Below are positions 25,336 through 38,318 of a stretch of DNA of 64,000 nucleotides, piece after piece. The stretch is from Cacajao melanocephalus. Taxonomy: Eukaryota; Chordata; Mammalia; Primates; Pitheciidae. A model generated the notes under the pieces. That model was not told the DNA's origin and made no database searches. It worked only from the letters and a program-made list of their open reading frames with translations. The stretch's first letter is position 1. The number at the start of each line of letters is the position of its first letter. The stretch is from the NCBI GenBank assembly GCA_963573385.1, contig CAUYLG010076716.1, forward strand, positions 26,400-90,399, in the 5' to 3' direction. Position numbers and translations under genes: made by a program.

Positions 25336-25369
25336 ATAATACCTATAAATAAACTACTGAAATGAATTC

Positions 25370-26565
25370 AAGAAAAAATATCTGAATAGAACCATCACAA
25401 GTAAAGAGATTAAATAAGCAATCACATAACTTCCCAGAAAGAAAAGCCCAATTTAGGATGTCTTAACTGATTAATATTACCAAGCATTTAAATTAAAATT
25501 GGTACAAATTCTTCACAAACTCTTCCAGAAAATAAAGGAACACTTTCCACCTTCTCTTTTATAACTAGCATTACCCTGATACCAAATTCTGACAAATACA
25601 TCAAAAATAAAACTATAGATGAATATCTCTTAAATGTAAATGCAAAAATATTCAAAATGCTAGATATGAGTTCAACAATACATGACAAGTATTATATGCC
25701 ATGAGAAGTAGGATTTGCCCCAGGAATGCAAGATTGGTTTAACCATCAGTGTAATGCATCATATTAATAGAATAAAGATAGAAACCACACAATCAACTCG
25801 ATACACGCAGAACACTCATTTGGCAAAATTCAACACCCCTTTGTAATAAAATCAGGAAGAGATGGGAACTTCTTCAACCTAACAAACACATGGCATCTAT
25901 GAAAAAACCACAGCTAACATCATACTTAAAGGTGAAAGACGGAAAGCTTTCCCCAACAGGAACTAACAGGGTATGTGCTGTCACTATTTTTATTCAACAT
26001 TACACTGGAGGTTCTACCTAGGGTAATAAGGCAAAAACAACAACAACAAAAAAGATTGGAAAAGAAATAAATGATTTCAATTTTAAGATGATATGATATT
26101 GTATGTAGAAATCCTAAGGAATTTACTAAAGAACTATTAGAGCTAATACATGATTTCAGCAAGGTTGTAGGATACAAGATCAATATACAGATATAAATTG
26201 TATTCTACACACTCCTAATGAAAAATCTGAAAATTAACGAAACAATGCCCTTTCAATAGTATCAAAAAGAAGAAAATACATTAAAAAGTAACCAAATGCA
26301 AGACTAATACATTGAAAACAAAACATTGTTAAAAAAAATTAAAAACACCAAAATAAATGGAAATAAAACCTGAGTTCATGAATGAGAAAGATTTATATTG
26401 CTTTACAGACCGAATACAATTCTTATCAAAATCCCAGGTGGCTTAAGACATTGGCAAGTTAATTCTAAAATTCATAAGAAATTGAAAGGGACCCAGAATA
26501 GTCAAAATCTTTAAAAAGATTTTAAAAAGTTGGAGAAGTCACACTTCCTAATTTCACAACATACA
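25370..26565 (+). repeat. L1M-age ORF2 fragment
   Basis: Sense L1 ORF2 landmarks: 'aatgcaagattggtttaac', 'cacagctaacatcatactt', 'ggaggttctacctagggta', 'ataccaaa'-type substitutions throughout and many stops. It runs into the Alu at 26571. The left edge is uncertain. Confidence 0.8.
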
Positions 26566-26570
26566 CCAGG

Positions 26571-26850
26571 CTGGGCACAGTAGTTCATGCCCATAATCCC
26601 AAAACTTTGGGAAGTTGAGGCAGGAGGATCACGTGAGTTCAGGAGTTTGAGACTAGCCTAGACAACATAGTGAGACCTTGTCTCTACTAAAATTTTAAAA
26701 AAGAATTAGCCAGATGTGGTGAAATGCACCTGTCATCCCAGCTACTTGGGAGGCTGAGGCAGGATCACTTGAGCCCAGAAAGTTGTAACACTGCACTCTA
26801 GCCTACATGACAGAGTGAGTCTCTGTCTCAAAACCAAAATAACAAAAATA
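26571..26850 (+). repeat. old Alu (AluJ-like)
   Basis: 'ggctgggcacagtagttcat', 'gaggcaggaggatcacgtga', 'agcctagacaacatagtgag', 'gcactctagcctacatgaca'. The wording 'gacaacatagtgagacc' and strong divergence fit the J subfamily. Confidence 0.85.
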
Positions 26851-26851
26851 T

Positions 26852-27065
26852 TGAAAGCTTTCCCTGTATAGCAACTTACAGGATATCTGCTGTCACTATT
26901 TTTATTCAATATTGTTCTGGAGGTTCTAGCTAGGGCAATTAGGAAAAAAAAAAAAAAGGGGGAAAGAGTCATCCAGATTAGAAAAGAAATAAAATGATTT
27001 CAATTTTCAGATGATATAATATTGTATGTAAAAATCCTAAGGCATTTACAAAAGAACTACAACCT
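26852..27065 (+). repeat. second L1 ORF2 fragment, repeating part of the first
   Basis: 'tgaaagctttccctgtatag', 'ctgtcactatttttattcaa' and 'tgatttcaattttcagatga' match 25940-26130 with a similar order but different indels. The Alu lies between the two copies. Confidence 0.8.
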
Positions 27066-27439
27066 TACAAATAATTTTTGTAAGGCAAACACCCTTGTAA
27101 TTACCATTAGGTGAAGAAGTTTTCCCATGCATCACAGAAACTCTCCTTATACCCTACCTCAATTTTAACCTTTTCCTGTACCATTATAGTTATAATTCTC
27201 CTAAAATTTAAAGTAATTACCTCCTTGTATATATTTATAGTTTTATCACTGAAGTGTGTATCCCTAAACTCAACACCTTAGTCTGGTTGTAAACAGTTTA
27301 AATGAGAAAAGATAAAGGCCTGAATTAAGGCAAACCTAAACCTTTTTGTATAATCTCGATAGTGGTTACCACCTAGGGCATTACAAATATTTGATTCTTT
27401 CTCTGGCACAAACAAATTTACTGAGCAGAAATTTAAAAT

Positions 27440-28640
27440 TGGATAATCGGGCAGGTGACATCAGCAAGATGTTGTATTAGAAAACGATGGACTCTTCAGT
27501 CCACAAACACACCTATTCTGCAAAAATTCATGGCTAAATTCCTTTGTGAGGAATATAGAAACTACAAGGATCCTGCACTCCAAGCAAATGCAAAAGCGAG
27601 ACTCACCAAAGCTGATGAAGAGATGTGAGACACCACCTTGTCCGAAGCTCTAACCATAGCACAGTGTCACCTAGTCAGCAGGAGACTCCCTAGCACTCAG
27701 TTTCTTCCAGGTGAGAAGAGTTGGTTCACATATCTAGCATCTCCAGCTTTTCTGAGGGGATTCTCCAGAGGACTGGCTTCAGTCCTGGAGCTCCGACAGA
27801 ATTGCTACAATCCAGCCGCCTGGGGAAGGACAGACACAGAGGTTTAGACCAGTAGATGACATGGCGCCCTGGCCTCTACTGCCTCACCTCCCTCCTGGCT
27901 CAGCACAGAGGACAAAAATCATGCTTGTCTGCTTTTCCCTGGAGAAGGAATGAATTGTTAAAAGCCCCCAAATCTCTGGGCAGAGTTATTGGTGGGAGTC
28001 TTCTCCTCTGAGGCCCACCAGTGAAGACTGGGACAGGTGGCTGCCTTATCTAATGTGCAGATACCAACACGGAGTTAAGGAAAATGGAGAATCACACAAA
28101 AAATGTTCCAAACCAAAGAACAAGATAAATCTCTGGAAACTGAGCTAATGAAATAAAGTTATGTGATTTATCTGACAGAGTTCAGAATAGCTCTTGTAAA
28201 GTTTCTCACCAGAGTCAAGAGAACAATGCATGAAAAAAGTGAAGAATTTTCACAAGGAGTTAGAGTATATTTAAAAGTACCAAAAAAGAAATCGAGTCAA
28301 AGAACACAATAACTGAACTGAAAAAATTTACAACAGGACATCGACAGAAGAGTAGGTTAATCAGAAGAAAGAATCAATGAACTTGAAGACAGATCATTGG
28401 AAATAATTCAGTTAGAGGAAAAATTAAAATGAAAAAGTGAAAAAAAGCCCAAAGTTCTTATAGGAACCCATTAGGCTGAACAATATACTCATTATCGGCA
28501 TCATGGAAAAAAAGAGAGAAAAGAACTGAGAACTTACTCAAAGAAACAGTGGCTAAAAACTTCCCAGATGTGGGGAAGAAAATGAACATTCTGATCCAAG
28601 AAGCCCAAAGTCATGAAAAAGTGATCCCAAAGCCTAAAGG
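27440..28640 (+). repeat. L1M 5' UTR/ORF1 region remnant
   Basis: 'caggtgacatcagcaagatg' is the typical start of an L1M 5' end. A GC-richer 5' UTR-like section and an A-rich ORF1-like section follow ('gaatcaatgaacttgaagac', 'acttcccagatgtgggga', 'gatccaagaagcccaaag'). Stops interrupt every frame. 27065-27440 shows nothing I can name. Confidence 0.75.
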
Positions 28641-28664
28641 CTTATTATAATTTGTCATCCTAGA

Positions 28665-28835
28665 GGAAGAAAAAAATCTTTCTCCCAGTGTCCATATTCA
28701 AACCTTAGGGAAATTTCTTATGGACTTGGTTTGAGTTTCAAGTCCATTTCTAAAGCCAATGAATGGTGACCAAACGGAACGAGCTTTCTGATTTGCCAAT
28801 GGGGTCTCATGTTACCCTGATGCCTAGAAAGGAAG
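28665..28835 (+). repeat. unnamed interspersed repeat, inverted partner at 30920-31092
   Basis: About 165 bases ('gtccatattcaaacctta', 'gagtttcaagtccatttct', 'gtctcatgttaccctgatg') are similar, in reverse complement, to 30920-31092. I do not recognise the family; the pair may be two copies of one old repeat. Around them, 28836-29285 has no other named feature. Confidence 0.65.
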
Positions 28836-29287
28836 CAGAAGATGTAAGGCATGGTGATAGGAAGACTGGATGGCACCACATGGGATAGGGGGAAAGTAGT
28901 TGTTAAAAAAAAAATTTGTAAGAAGAAGAGATGCAAGGAGTCAAAAACAATAAATATCTGCTTAAAAGCCTTTACCACATTTAATGTTTCTCATCCACTA
29001 TATTGTGTAGTAATAAACTTCTATACTTAAGGGGTTAGTATTGACATAGTTTAAAATGAATGGTCTGGAAAGCAAGAAAGCTCATTTCCAACAGACTCAT
29101 GCTACATTGTTTAGTGACAAATAAGGGGAACATAACAGAGAAAGTAATTTCAGCCATAAATACAGGAGATAATCAAATCCTTTAGTAAGCATTAGTATCT
29201 AAGCCTTGTTTTTATGATATTGGGGAACAGAAATAGATCAAAGTACTGTAGTCTTCAGTATACAGTACTGAAGACTTTTACTTTCTT

Positions 29288-30262
29288 AGTTTGTTCCAGG
29301 GTCTTTTATTCTTCTTGGTGCTATTGTAAATAGCATTGTTTTCCTAATTTTTATTTAAGATAGTTCACTGTTGGTACAGAAATGCCAATGATTTTTGTAT
29401 ATTGATTTTGTAACCTGCAACTTTATGGAATTTATTCGTTCTAACAGTATTTTGATGGAGTCTTTGGGGTTTTCTGTGTATCAGATTATGTCATCTGCAA
29501 ACAGCAACAATTTTACTCTTCATTTTCAATGTGAACATCTTTTATTTATTTTTCTTGTCTAATTCTTGTTGCTAGGACTTCCAGCACTCAAATGAATACA
29601 AGTGATGAGAATGGGCATGTATGCCTTGTTCCTAATATTAAAGAAAAAGATTTTAATGTTTTCTACTATGCAGTATAATCTTGCAGGTTTTAAAAAAAAT
29701 ATGGCCTTTATTATATTGAGGAACTTTCCCTCTAATTATTGAATGTTTTTCTCATGAAAGTGTGTTAAATTTTGGCAAACACTTTTTCTACATCTATCAA
29801 ATGATAATGTAATTTTTATCATTGTTAATGGATATATCACATTAACTAATTTTCATATCTTGAAGCATACTTGCATCCCAGGGATAAATTCCACTTGGTC
29901 ATAGTGTTTGATCCTTTTAATATGATGTTTAATTTGGTTTGCCAGCATTTTGTTCAGGATTTTTGCATCTATATATTCAAGGATATTGACCTGTAATTTT
30001 ATTTTCTTGTGGTGTCTCTGGCTTTAGTATGAAGGTAATTCTGGCTTTATAAAATAAATTAGAACGTGTTCCCTCTTCTTGGATTTTTTGGAAGAGTTTG
30101 AGAATAATTGGCATTAATTTTGTTAAATGTTTAGTTTAATTCACCAGTGAAATGATCTGGTTCTGGGCTTTGGGAGTTTTTTGGTTACTGATATAATCTT
30201 TATCCTAGTCATAGCTCTGTCCAGTCTTTGTATTCATTCATGATTTAGTCATGTATTCATGG
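29288..30262 (-). mobile_element. L1 ORF2 segment, reversed (5'-inverted copy)
   Basis: Reverse L1: 'gattttgtaacctgcaactt', 'atgtcatctgcaaacagcaa', 'atcatgttt'-type endings and 'cttgcatcccagggataaat'. It joins head-to-head with sense L1 at about 30262, again a twin-priming signature. Confidence 0.85.
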
Positions 30263-30925
30263 GTGGTAAGACTTAATATTCTTAAAATGCCCATATTACC
30301 CAAAGTGATCTATAGATTCAATGCAATCCCCATCAAAAATCCCAGTGGCATTTTTATTTACAGAAATAGAATAATTCTAAAATTCATCTAAAGCCACAAA
30401 AGACAATCAACAAATCACTAATGAAAAAGAAGAACAAAGCTGGAGGCATTATACTTCTTGATTTCAAAATATCCTGCAAAAGTACAGTAATCAAAACAGT
30501 ATGTTACCAGCATAAAGACAAACATATACAGACCAATACAATAGAATAGAGATCTCAACAGCAAATCTGCGCATATACAGTCAACTGATATTTGGCAAGG
30601 GTGCCAAGCATACTCAATGGGGAAAATGATAGTCTCTTGCACAAATGGTGTTGGGAAAGCTGGATATTCCCAAAAGAATAAAATTGAACCCTATCTTATA
30701 CTCAAAAATCAACTCAAAATAGATTAAATTTTTAAATGTAAGAGCTGAAACAGTAAAACTCCTAGATGTAAACGGAAGAGAAAGTTTCATGACATTGGCC
30801 TTGGCAATGATTTCATGTACATGACAACAAAAGCAATGAAAACGAAAATAGACAAGTGGGACTACCTCAAATTAAAATATTTCTGCAAAGCAAACAACCA
30901 ACTGAACAAAAAGGTAATCTATGGA
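30263..30925 (+). mobile_element. L1 ORF2 segment, sense part of the inverted copy
   Basis: 'caatgcaatccccatcaaaa', 'gaagaacaaagctggaggca', 'acaaatggtgttgggaaagc', 'gcaaagcaaacaaccaactg'. It stops abruptly at about 30925 inside ORF2 with no 3' UTR or poly(A), so the 3' end is lost. Confidence 0.85.
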
Positions 30926-31092
30926 AGAGAAGACATGAGGGTGACCTGAGACCACTTAGGCAAACCAGAATGCTCATTGCATTTGGCCACCATGATTGGT
31001 TCGAGAAATGGACTTGAAACTCAAAGTCCACAAGAATTTTCCTTAAGATGTGAATATGGAGGCTGGGGGAAAGATTTTTTTTTTTCCTGCTG
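30920..31092 (-). repeat. unnamed interspersed repeat, partner of 28665-28835
   Basis: In reverse complement it matches the segment at 28665-28835 over about 165 bases at roughly 80% by eye. Together the two copies flank the inverted L1. Confidence 0.65.
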
Positions 31093-31249
31093 GCAACCAT
31101 CATTCCCAGGTATATGGATGAAAGTACTTGAAGAATGAAGCCCCCATACAGAGAAAATCAGAGCTGTAAAAGGAAGATGCTATCTTGATGAATTTTTTTC
31201 TTGGATTGAGCCATGCCTGAAGTCAAGCCAACTTTTAAATTATCCTACA

Positions 31250-31750
31250 GTACTTAAAATTGCTTGGTAACAAATTATGCTAAAATTTAGTAGCTTAAAA
31301 CAACAAACATCTATTATCTTGTGCATTTCTGAGATAGTTGGAGGAGTGACTAATCTGGGTGGTTCTGGCTCAAAATCTCTGGTGAGTGTGTAGTCAAGGT
31401 GTCAGTAGGGGGCTGCAATTATGTAAAGGCTGGAGCCGGAGATGCACTTTCAATGTGGTGTACTCACGTGCCTATTAGACGGAGACCTCAGTTCTTCATC
31501 ATGTGAACCTCTCTTCACGACTTAATAACTGGCTTCCCCTAGAGTGAGTAATCCAAGAGATAGCAAGGATTGACAGCAATGACAGCACAGTGCCTTTCAT
31601 GGCTTACTCTTTAAAGTCACAAACCTTTACTATTGCTTTATCTTATTTGTTAGAGCAAAGCACTAAGTTTGCCCCCATCTAATATGAGGGTATTTGGGCT
31701 TCACCTCTTGAATAGAGAGGCGCCCAAAAATCTGTGACCTTTTTTTTAAA
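31250..31750 (-). repeat. probable MLT1-type (ERVL-MaLR) LTR, reversed
   Basis: 'gtagcttaaaacaacaaaca', 'ggtggttctggctcaaaatc', 'gtcaaggtgtcagtagggg', 'ggcttcccctagagtgag' and 'aatccaagagatagcaagg' follow the pattern of a widespread mammalian LTR-type repeat read backwards. The class is likely; the subfamily is not determined. Confidence 0.5.
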
Positions 31751-31849
31751 AAAAGAAATGACACTCTCAGTTACACGAGTCAATAAATTCCATTTTTGGC
31801 TTAGTTTGTATTGGGTTTCTATCGCTTGTAACCAAAGGGTCCTAACCAG

Positions 31850-34590
31850 TGTCTATGTCTGAGTCATTAAGAAAGTTTCAAATATTGTTTATTGCTTTTA
31901 ATCTAGTGAATTGATATACTGTCATTTAATGCAAGCAAAGCAATGTTAGTCTTTGTACTGTTACACTTTTTGTACATTATACAGATGCAGGATAACACTG
32001 CATTGTTATGCTAACTGACACCCAAAACTGGTTCTATAAAGGCAGGACTTTAGCATATAGCAGACATAACATATCTTCCAGCAGATCCAGAGCTCTGTTT
32101 GGTAGGCAGAAATGTATGAAAGAGCTGTTGCATCATTCATTCCTGTTTCCTCCCATTCCCTCTCCAAATCTCAACCCAGGCATTGCCTGCCTTACTTGTT
32201 AAAAACTTGATTACGTATATTGCTTTAAAATAAAAATAAAACATACTTTCACATAAATAATTTTGTCTGGTTCTCGTTAATTTTGAAAGAAAGGCAAGAC
32301 AGATATTTAAATTACCCCTATTTTAGATGTAAACAAGCTGAAATCAGATGAAATGATATGCATAATGCCTCATGAGTGATTTGCTTTCTTTTAAATACTT
32401 TAGGAGAATGTTTGAGGATTAAGTCTAAAAATAATAAGCACAGGTCAGAAAATAAAACTTACCTTTCTTTTCAACACTTTTTTGAGAGGAGGCTATAATG
32501 CACAGAGTTCAGAAAACCCAGAATATGTATGGCACTGATGTAGCCCATTCACAATCTGGGATTTTTGATAGATGTGAGCAGTCATGGTGGAGTAGGTCAG
32601 ACCATGCATGGCTCAGCTTCCTACTTCATGCCACACTGTTCCATCTGTTCACTTGATCCACATGCTAGGATGTGAGAATTTTTCTTACATCCCTTTGCTG
32701 GAGCCATTATGGCTGTGCTTATGGTAGTGACAGAGTTTCAAAGAAGAAGAGCCCATAATGTCTCCCAGGCATACTACAAAGGAAATATAAGTCATCAAAT
32801 AGCTGAACCTGGATCTGGGCCAGGATAACTCGACTCTTCTTATAGAAAGAAGGTGCCATGGGATCTATAGTGATGGCAGATGATGGAAGAAGTGAGTCCC
32901 CTCAGCTTTATGTCTTGTCTGAAAGATGATAACCATGCTAATAAATTTAGTGCCACATTCTTTATCGTGAGCTCATCCGACCCCTAGAACAAGGCCATAA
33001 ACCATAATGGGATCCATGATGCTTTCAATTATTAGACATTTACTTCTGTTTTTCACTTTCTCTTCTGCCAAAATTTGGTTTTATTGATTATGCTTTATGG
33101 AAGGATGGAAGAGGGCAGGGGTAGAAAAAAGGTCCACTTTTTAGAAATCCAAGAAGAATTATATATCTGTCAAAATCAACTCCAGGCTCTCTAATGGGGG
33201 AACACAAAACATTTTTTCTATTGTATTTACCATAAATACATAGATATAATGAGCAGAATCTGGTTGGGGGCATTCCTGAGTCTTTTCAGAGCCACAGGTT
33301 ATAGTACGTTAACCCTCATTAAGAAAATCATTAAGTTTTTCTTTTAGTAGTAGTGAGGATATGTATGACCCCACTTCTGGATTTTTTTTGAGAGTAGAAA
33401 GGCATACAGAAAAGTTTATGGAATCTATCAGTGAGCTCCAGAGAGAGACTCCATTTGTCAAGGAAAAAGGGAAAAGAATAGAAGTGGGTGTTAAAAGATG
33501 TTATTTGGGTTTTTTGCTCTAATACTTGATGCCGAAAACTTGCCATTCCAGTTGTTGAAAGGAAGGCTGGAAGAGCTATTTCATTCCCTGCTGGTCTATT
33601 CTTTTGTATTTTATTAAATATTTTAACTAGCCACCTATTTCCAGACACAGTTAACACTTGAATGCCATATCCATACCAAATTCTCACCCATGATTCAAGG
33701 GAAACTGGGCACTACTCTCAAAACAGAAGTAATGAGCCATCAGTGGTAATGAAATACTAGATGGAAAAATCTCAATTCCAACTCCCTCCAGGAACTAAGA
33801 CTCTAAAACATTCTCCCTCCAGGAACTAAGACTCTAAAACATTCTTCTACCCTTAAACCTGTCTTGCAATCAAAAAGTCTTTCAACAGCAATAAATGGTA
33901 TGCTTGGTGAATAATAAATCAAGATTGTGGAAGAGAATCATGTCTTTTGGAGAAGATGATCAGTCTAGGATGATGCAAAATCTCTTGGTGATTTTCTCTT
34001 TGTAACTTTTGGCCAGGAGTGAAAGTTTTATCTGAAAGATTAGGGTAGGTGAAAATAAGTGAGGAAAGGAAAAGCCTGCGGTAATAAGTAAAGAGAAAAT
34101 GTTGGTTTGTTTGTAAGTTTCCAGAAGGCCCCTAGGCAAGTAGAGAACCAAAATCAGTAGAAGGAAATTGCAATGAAAGGGAAATATACAAGTGGGACTG
34201 AGCAGTATGAAGCAATTTGTGGGCCCTTTAATAGAAACCTTATCCACTATATTGGAGAATGAGTGAACCATGTCGGTAAAGAATGCTGCCAGGAACTCTG
34301 TGATGTTCCAAATACAGAATCCATAGTGCCATTGTCTGCATTCCTTTCTAGAGTTTTTGGAGTAAGGAATTGGTGAGAGGGGAGAGGGTTGGAATGAGGA
34401 AGTACTGAGTAGTTGGAAAATATTGTTAATTATGGCACTTCCTTCTTTGATTGCTCTCTGAAAGAATCTGAAAAAAAAAATCCTATCCTGCATTTTTGCC
34501 ATTCATTCATTAGAACAAATGAAGTCAGAACCATGTATACTGTTCCTAGTTGTGGATAGATATTAAGAAAGGCCTTTAAATTCAGTCACG
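31850..34590. other. intergenic, no gene seen
   Basis: AT-rich unique-looking DNA with one 31-base tandem duplication (33782-33843) and a 180-codon open frame on the - strand (33960-34502) that I do not recognise and do not call a gene. No Alu or young L1 is present. Confidence 0.45.
33782..33843. repeat. 31-bp perfect tandem duplication
   Basis: Two identical copies of a 31-base unit beginning 'ctccctccaggaactaagac' (33782-33812, 33813-33843). Perfect identity suggests a recent event. Confidence 0.97.
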
Positions 34591-34595
34591 TCTAC

Positions 34596-34603
34596 TTTTT
34601 TTC

Positions 34604-34640
<37 letters not shown>

Positions 34641-34914
34641 TTGAGACAGTCTTGTTCTGTCACCCAGGCTGGAGTGCAGTGGTGCAATATTGGCTCGCTG
34701 CAGCCTCTGCCTCCCAGTGATTCTCCTGCTTCAGCCTCCCAAGTAGCTGGGATTAGGCATGTGCCACCATGCCTGGCCAATTTTTGTATTTTTAGTAAAG
34801 ATGGGGTTTTACCATGTTGGCCAGGCTGGTCTCGAACTCCTGAGCTCAGGTGATCTGCCCACCTTGGCTTCCAAAGCTCTGGGATTACAGGCATGAGCCA
34901 CTGTGCCCAGCCCA
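34596..34914 (-). repeat. Alu, - orientation, with (TTTTC)n tail
   Basis: (ttttc)n and a run of more than 20 T (34598-34642) lead into 'gagacagtcttgttctgtc'; it ends 'gccactgtgcccagccca'. Full length apart from small deletions (e.g. around 34712). Confidence 0.94.
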
Positions 34915-36110
34915 CGTATAGAATTTATACAGACATTAAGTAAATTCCTAGTTGAAGAGCACAGTTGACTTTGCTTTCAAAGCTTTCATTAGAAAAAATT
35001 TATGGTAAGGCAAATGTATGTTTTTATAACCAAAATGGGAGAGAGAATGGGAGAAGGGAAGCACACAAGTTTTCAACTATATTTTTGGTGACTCAGTGTT
35101 AAATTGTGATTTGGGCAGAAACAGAGTCAAATACTCTAACACGGGTCTGTCTTCTCAGCTAAGTTAGCTTTGCAAACCAGAAAGTTCTAGCTTTAGGGGA
35201 TGGGCCTATATAGGAGGAGTCAGTGGACTGGGCCATGTGATGACAAGATGGCCATGGCTTTGGGTTCTTGAAGGACTCAGATGACCAAACAGGCACAGGA
35301 ACAAACTCATCAGTACATTTTTATGTGATCCTGTAGAGCTTGTTTCTTTTTGAGAGTGTCAGGAGGTTTGACTGATTCGCCCAATATGCCTCAGTGGAAG
35401 CTGAAACAGCCATGTTCTCTAGACCCCAAAAATGAAAGTGGATGAATTCAGCAATTGGTAGGTAATGTGATCTGCCTTTTGTAGCAAGCCAGAAGCCAGA
35501 TGTCCCCACCCCTTTGATCTGAATAACACTTTAGGCTGCAGACAATAAGATTGGTTTTAAATTTATTGTCTCTTTGATTTCTGCATTCTAATGCTTTTTA
35601 AATTCTTTACACAAGACAGGGCTATATATAGGCAACTGGGGTGGTTCAACGGAGGCCAAAAAAATGCCAGTAGCTTATGAGAAGTTCTACGTAAAGCCTT
35701 ATGCACATTTCTCTGTAAGGAAACAAAGCTGGCTTACTTGTGGGGGCAGGAATTTTTTTTTTTTTTTTTTTTTTTGCAGTTGTTTTACTTCAAAATGATG
35801 TTTCCCGCTTCCAGTCCCAGCCAGATACGTGAAAAAAAAAAATCCTTTCAGAACAACCCTGTTAGCAAAGCAGTAAAGCAGAAGAATTCAACTTAAATGG
35901 AAGAAACCAAATCAGAATGTCTTCCTTCTCTAAGTCCTCCATGACTTTCATCCCAGTTAAAGTTTTATTCCTGTCCTTGTTGATGCAGCCTGTGTCAGGC
36001 AATCAGATGACAAGGCCAAGAGTTTGATTTCATTTGTTCTGTTGGTGGTAAAGATGCAAATATCTGAACCCAACCTCATCCCAGTGAGAGAAAGTAAATG
36101 GCATTTGGAA
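34915..36110. other. intergenic, nothing recognised
   Basis: No repeat or gene that I can name, apart from a poly(T) run of about 24 bases at 35753-35776 and a short poly(A) at 35833-35842. Confidence 0.45.
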
Positions 36111-36111
36111 A

Positions 36112-36414
36112 TCTTTTTTTTTTTTTTTTTTGAAACAGAGTCTCACTCTGTTGCCCAGGCTAGAGTGCAATGGTGCGATCTCAGCTCATTGCAGTCCCCA
36201 TCTCTAGGGTTCAAGCAATTCTCCTGTCTGAGCCTCCTGAGTAGCTGAGAATTATAGGTGTGCACCACCATGCCCTGCTAATTTTTGTATTTTTCATAGA
36301 GATGGGGTTTCACCATGTTGGCCAGGCTAGTCTTGAACACTTGGCCTCAAGCAATCCACCCGCCTCGGTCTCCCAAAGTGCTGAGATTAAGGGGGTGAGC
36401 CACCATGCCAGCCT
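36112..36414 (-). repeat. Alu, - orientation
   Basis: Poly(T) at 36114-36131, then 'cagagtctcactctgttgcc' through 'gggtgagccaccatgcc'. Full-length, moderately diverged. Confidence 0.94.
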
Positions 36415-36549
36415 TCTTCAATTAATCTTCAGTGAATACTATTGACGAGGCATTCAATTGAATCTGTAAAAACATTTGGCCCCGTTTTTGCCCTCAATCG
36501 GATCAAACCATGAACAACTGCCCCAAGATGTCAGCCTGCTCTGGAGAAC

Positions 36550-36880
36550 CCCAGTTCCGTAGCAGGAGAAAAGGTTCAAGTCTCAGTACATGATGTTTTC
36601 ACTGCAGCTATGTGAACTTGAATAAGTCATGGCTTCTCTTCATCTATTTTCTCTTCTGGAAGAGTAGGTAAACTCAGATTGGCCTAACATTCTACTAAAT
36701 TTAAAAGCCCTTCTACAGACAGAATGTTATTGGAGCCAAACAACACACTGTGAGGTAGGCAGGGCAGCACTGTCCTTCATAGTTTAGGATGAAGAAGCCG
36801 AGCTCAAGGAGTCCAAGAGTACAGCAAAGCCTTGTAACTGGTTGGAGACAAAGGTGGTACTGTGACTCAGATCTCCTGAC
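36550..36880. repeat. two MIR-like fragments
   Basis: 36560-36690 reads like a sense MIR ('ggttcaagtctcagtacat', 'tgtgaacttgaataagtca'). 36735-36880 reads like a reversed MIR ('gtaggcagggcagcactg', 'gtactgtgactcagatctc'). Both are diverged and the second is cut by the Alu at 36885. Confidence 0.5.
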
Positions 36881-36884
36881 CTAT

Positions 36885-37184
<300 letters not shown>

Positions 37185-37990
37185 CTTCTCTTCTTCTGTC
37201 TGCTTAGTAAGACTTGCCCTGCCCTCTGCCTCTCTACCTGTGTACTACAGGACCAGAGGTTTTGTCTGTAAGAAGCGTTTGCAAATGAATGCTGCCATTA
37301 CAGTGCAATTCTGATTCTTCTCAAGAATCCCTTATGAACTTCTAGTGGAAAGACAAGCCATGATAGCACTCAGTGAGGTGAGGACTGAAAAAACAAGCAG
37401 CAAAGACTGATTTTATTTTATTTCATGTCTGGTGGTGCAGCTCACCTTTGCAGCATGAAAGCAGAATTCAGGGTGCCCCTTTATGTCAACACATCTATCA
37501 GATTTTCCAGTTTTCAGTCAATTCCTTGGATATCAGGTATTAGGTCGTAAAGCATTTCTTTCCACTTTGTGGTTCTAAAATATAAACTATGGCCACAGCT
37601 GAGGCTTTTAAGTCTGATGGGGATGGCTCCCAAGAGAGGCTCTTCAGAAGCCTAAAGAATAGTCTGAAGGGAGTGTAAATTTGGGAGGAAACTCAGGCCC
37701 TCACTGCACTGACACGCAAGTCTCCCTAGGATATTTTCTCAGTGCTCACAAAGCACCCTCCTAGATGTTTTGAAGAAATATGAAGAAACGATAAAACCCA
37801 ATTGGTATACCCAAGGACATTACAGACAAAACAGTAGCAAAAGCACTTAAAAAAGATCTGTGAAGTCAGCACCAGCAAGAATCTATTTGAACAACTAAAC
37901 ATGGGGATATACTCACACTCAGTGGTGGAACTGCAGATGTGGCTGGCTTTGCTTATGTTTTGAATAGAGGTCTCTTAAATGACTGCTTCA

Positions 37991-38318
<328 letters not shown>

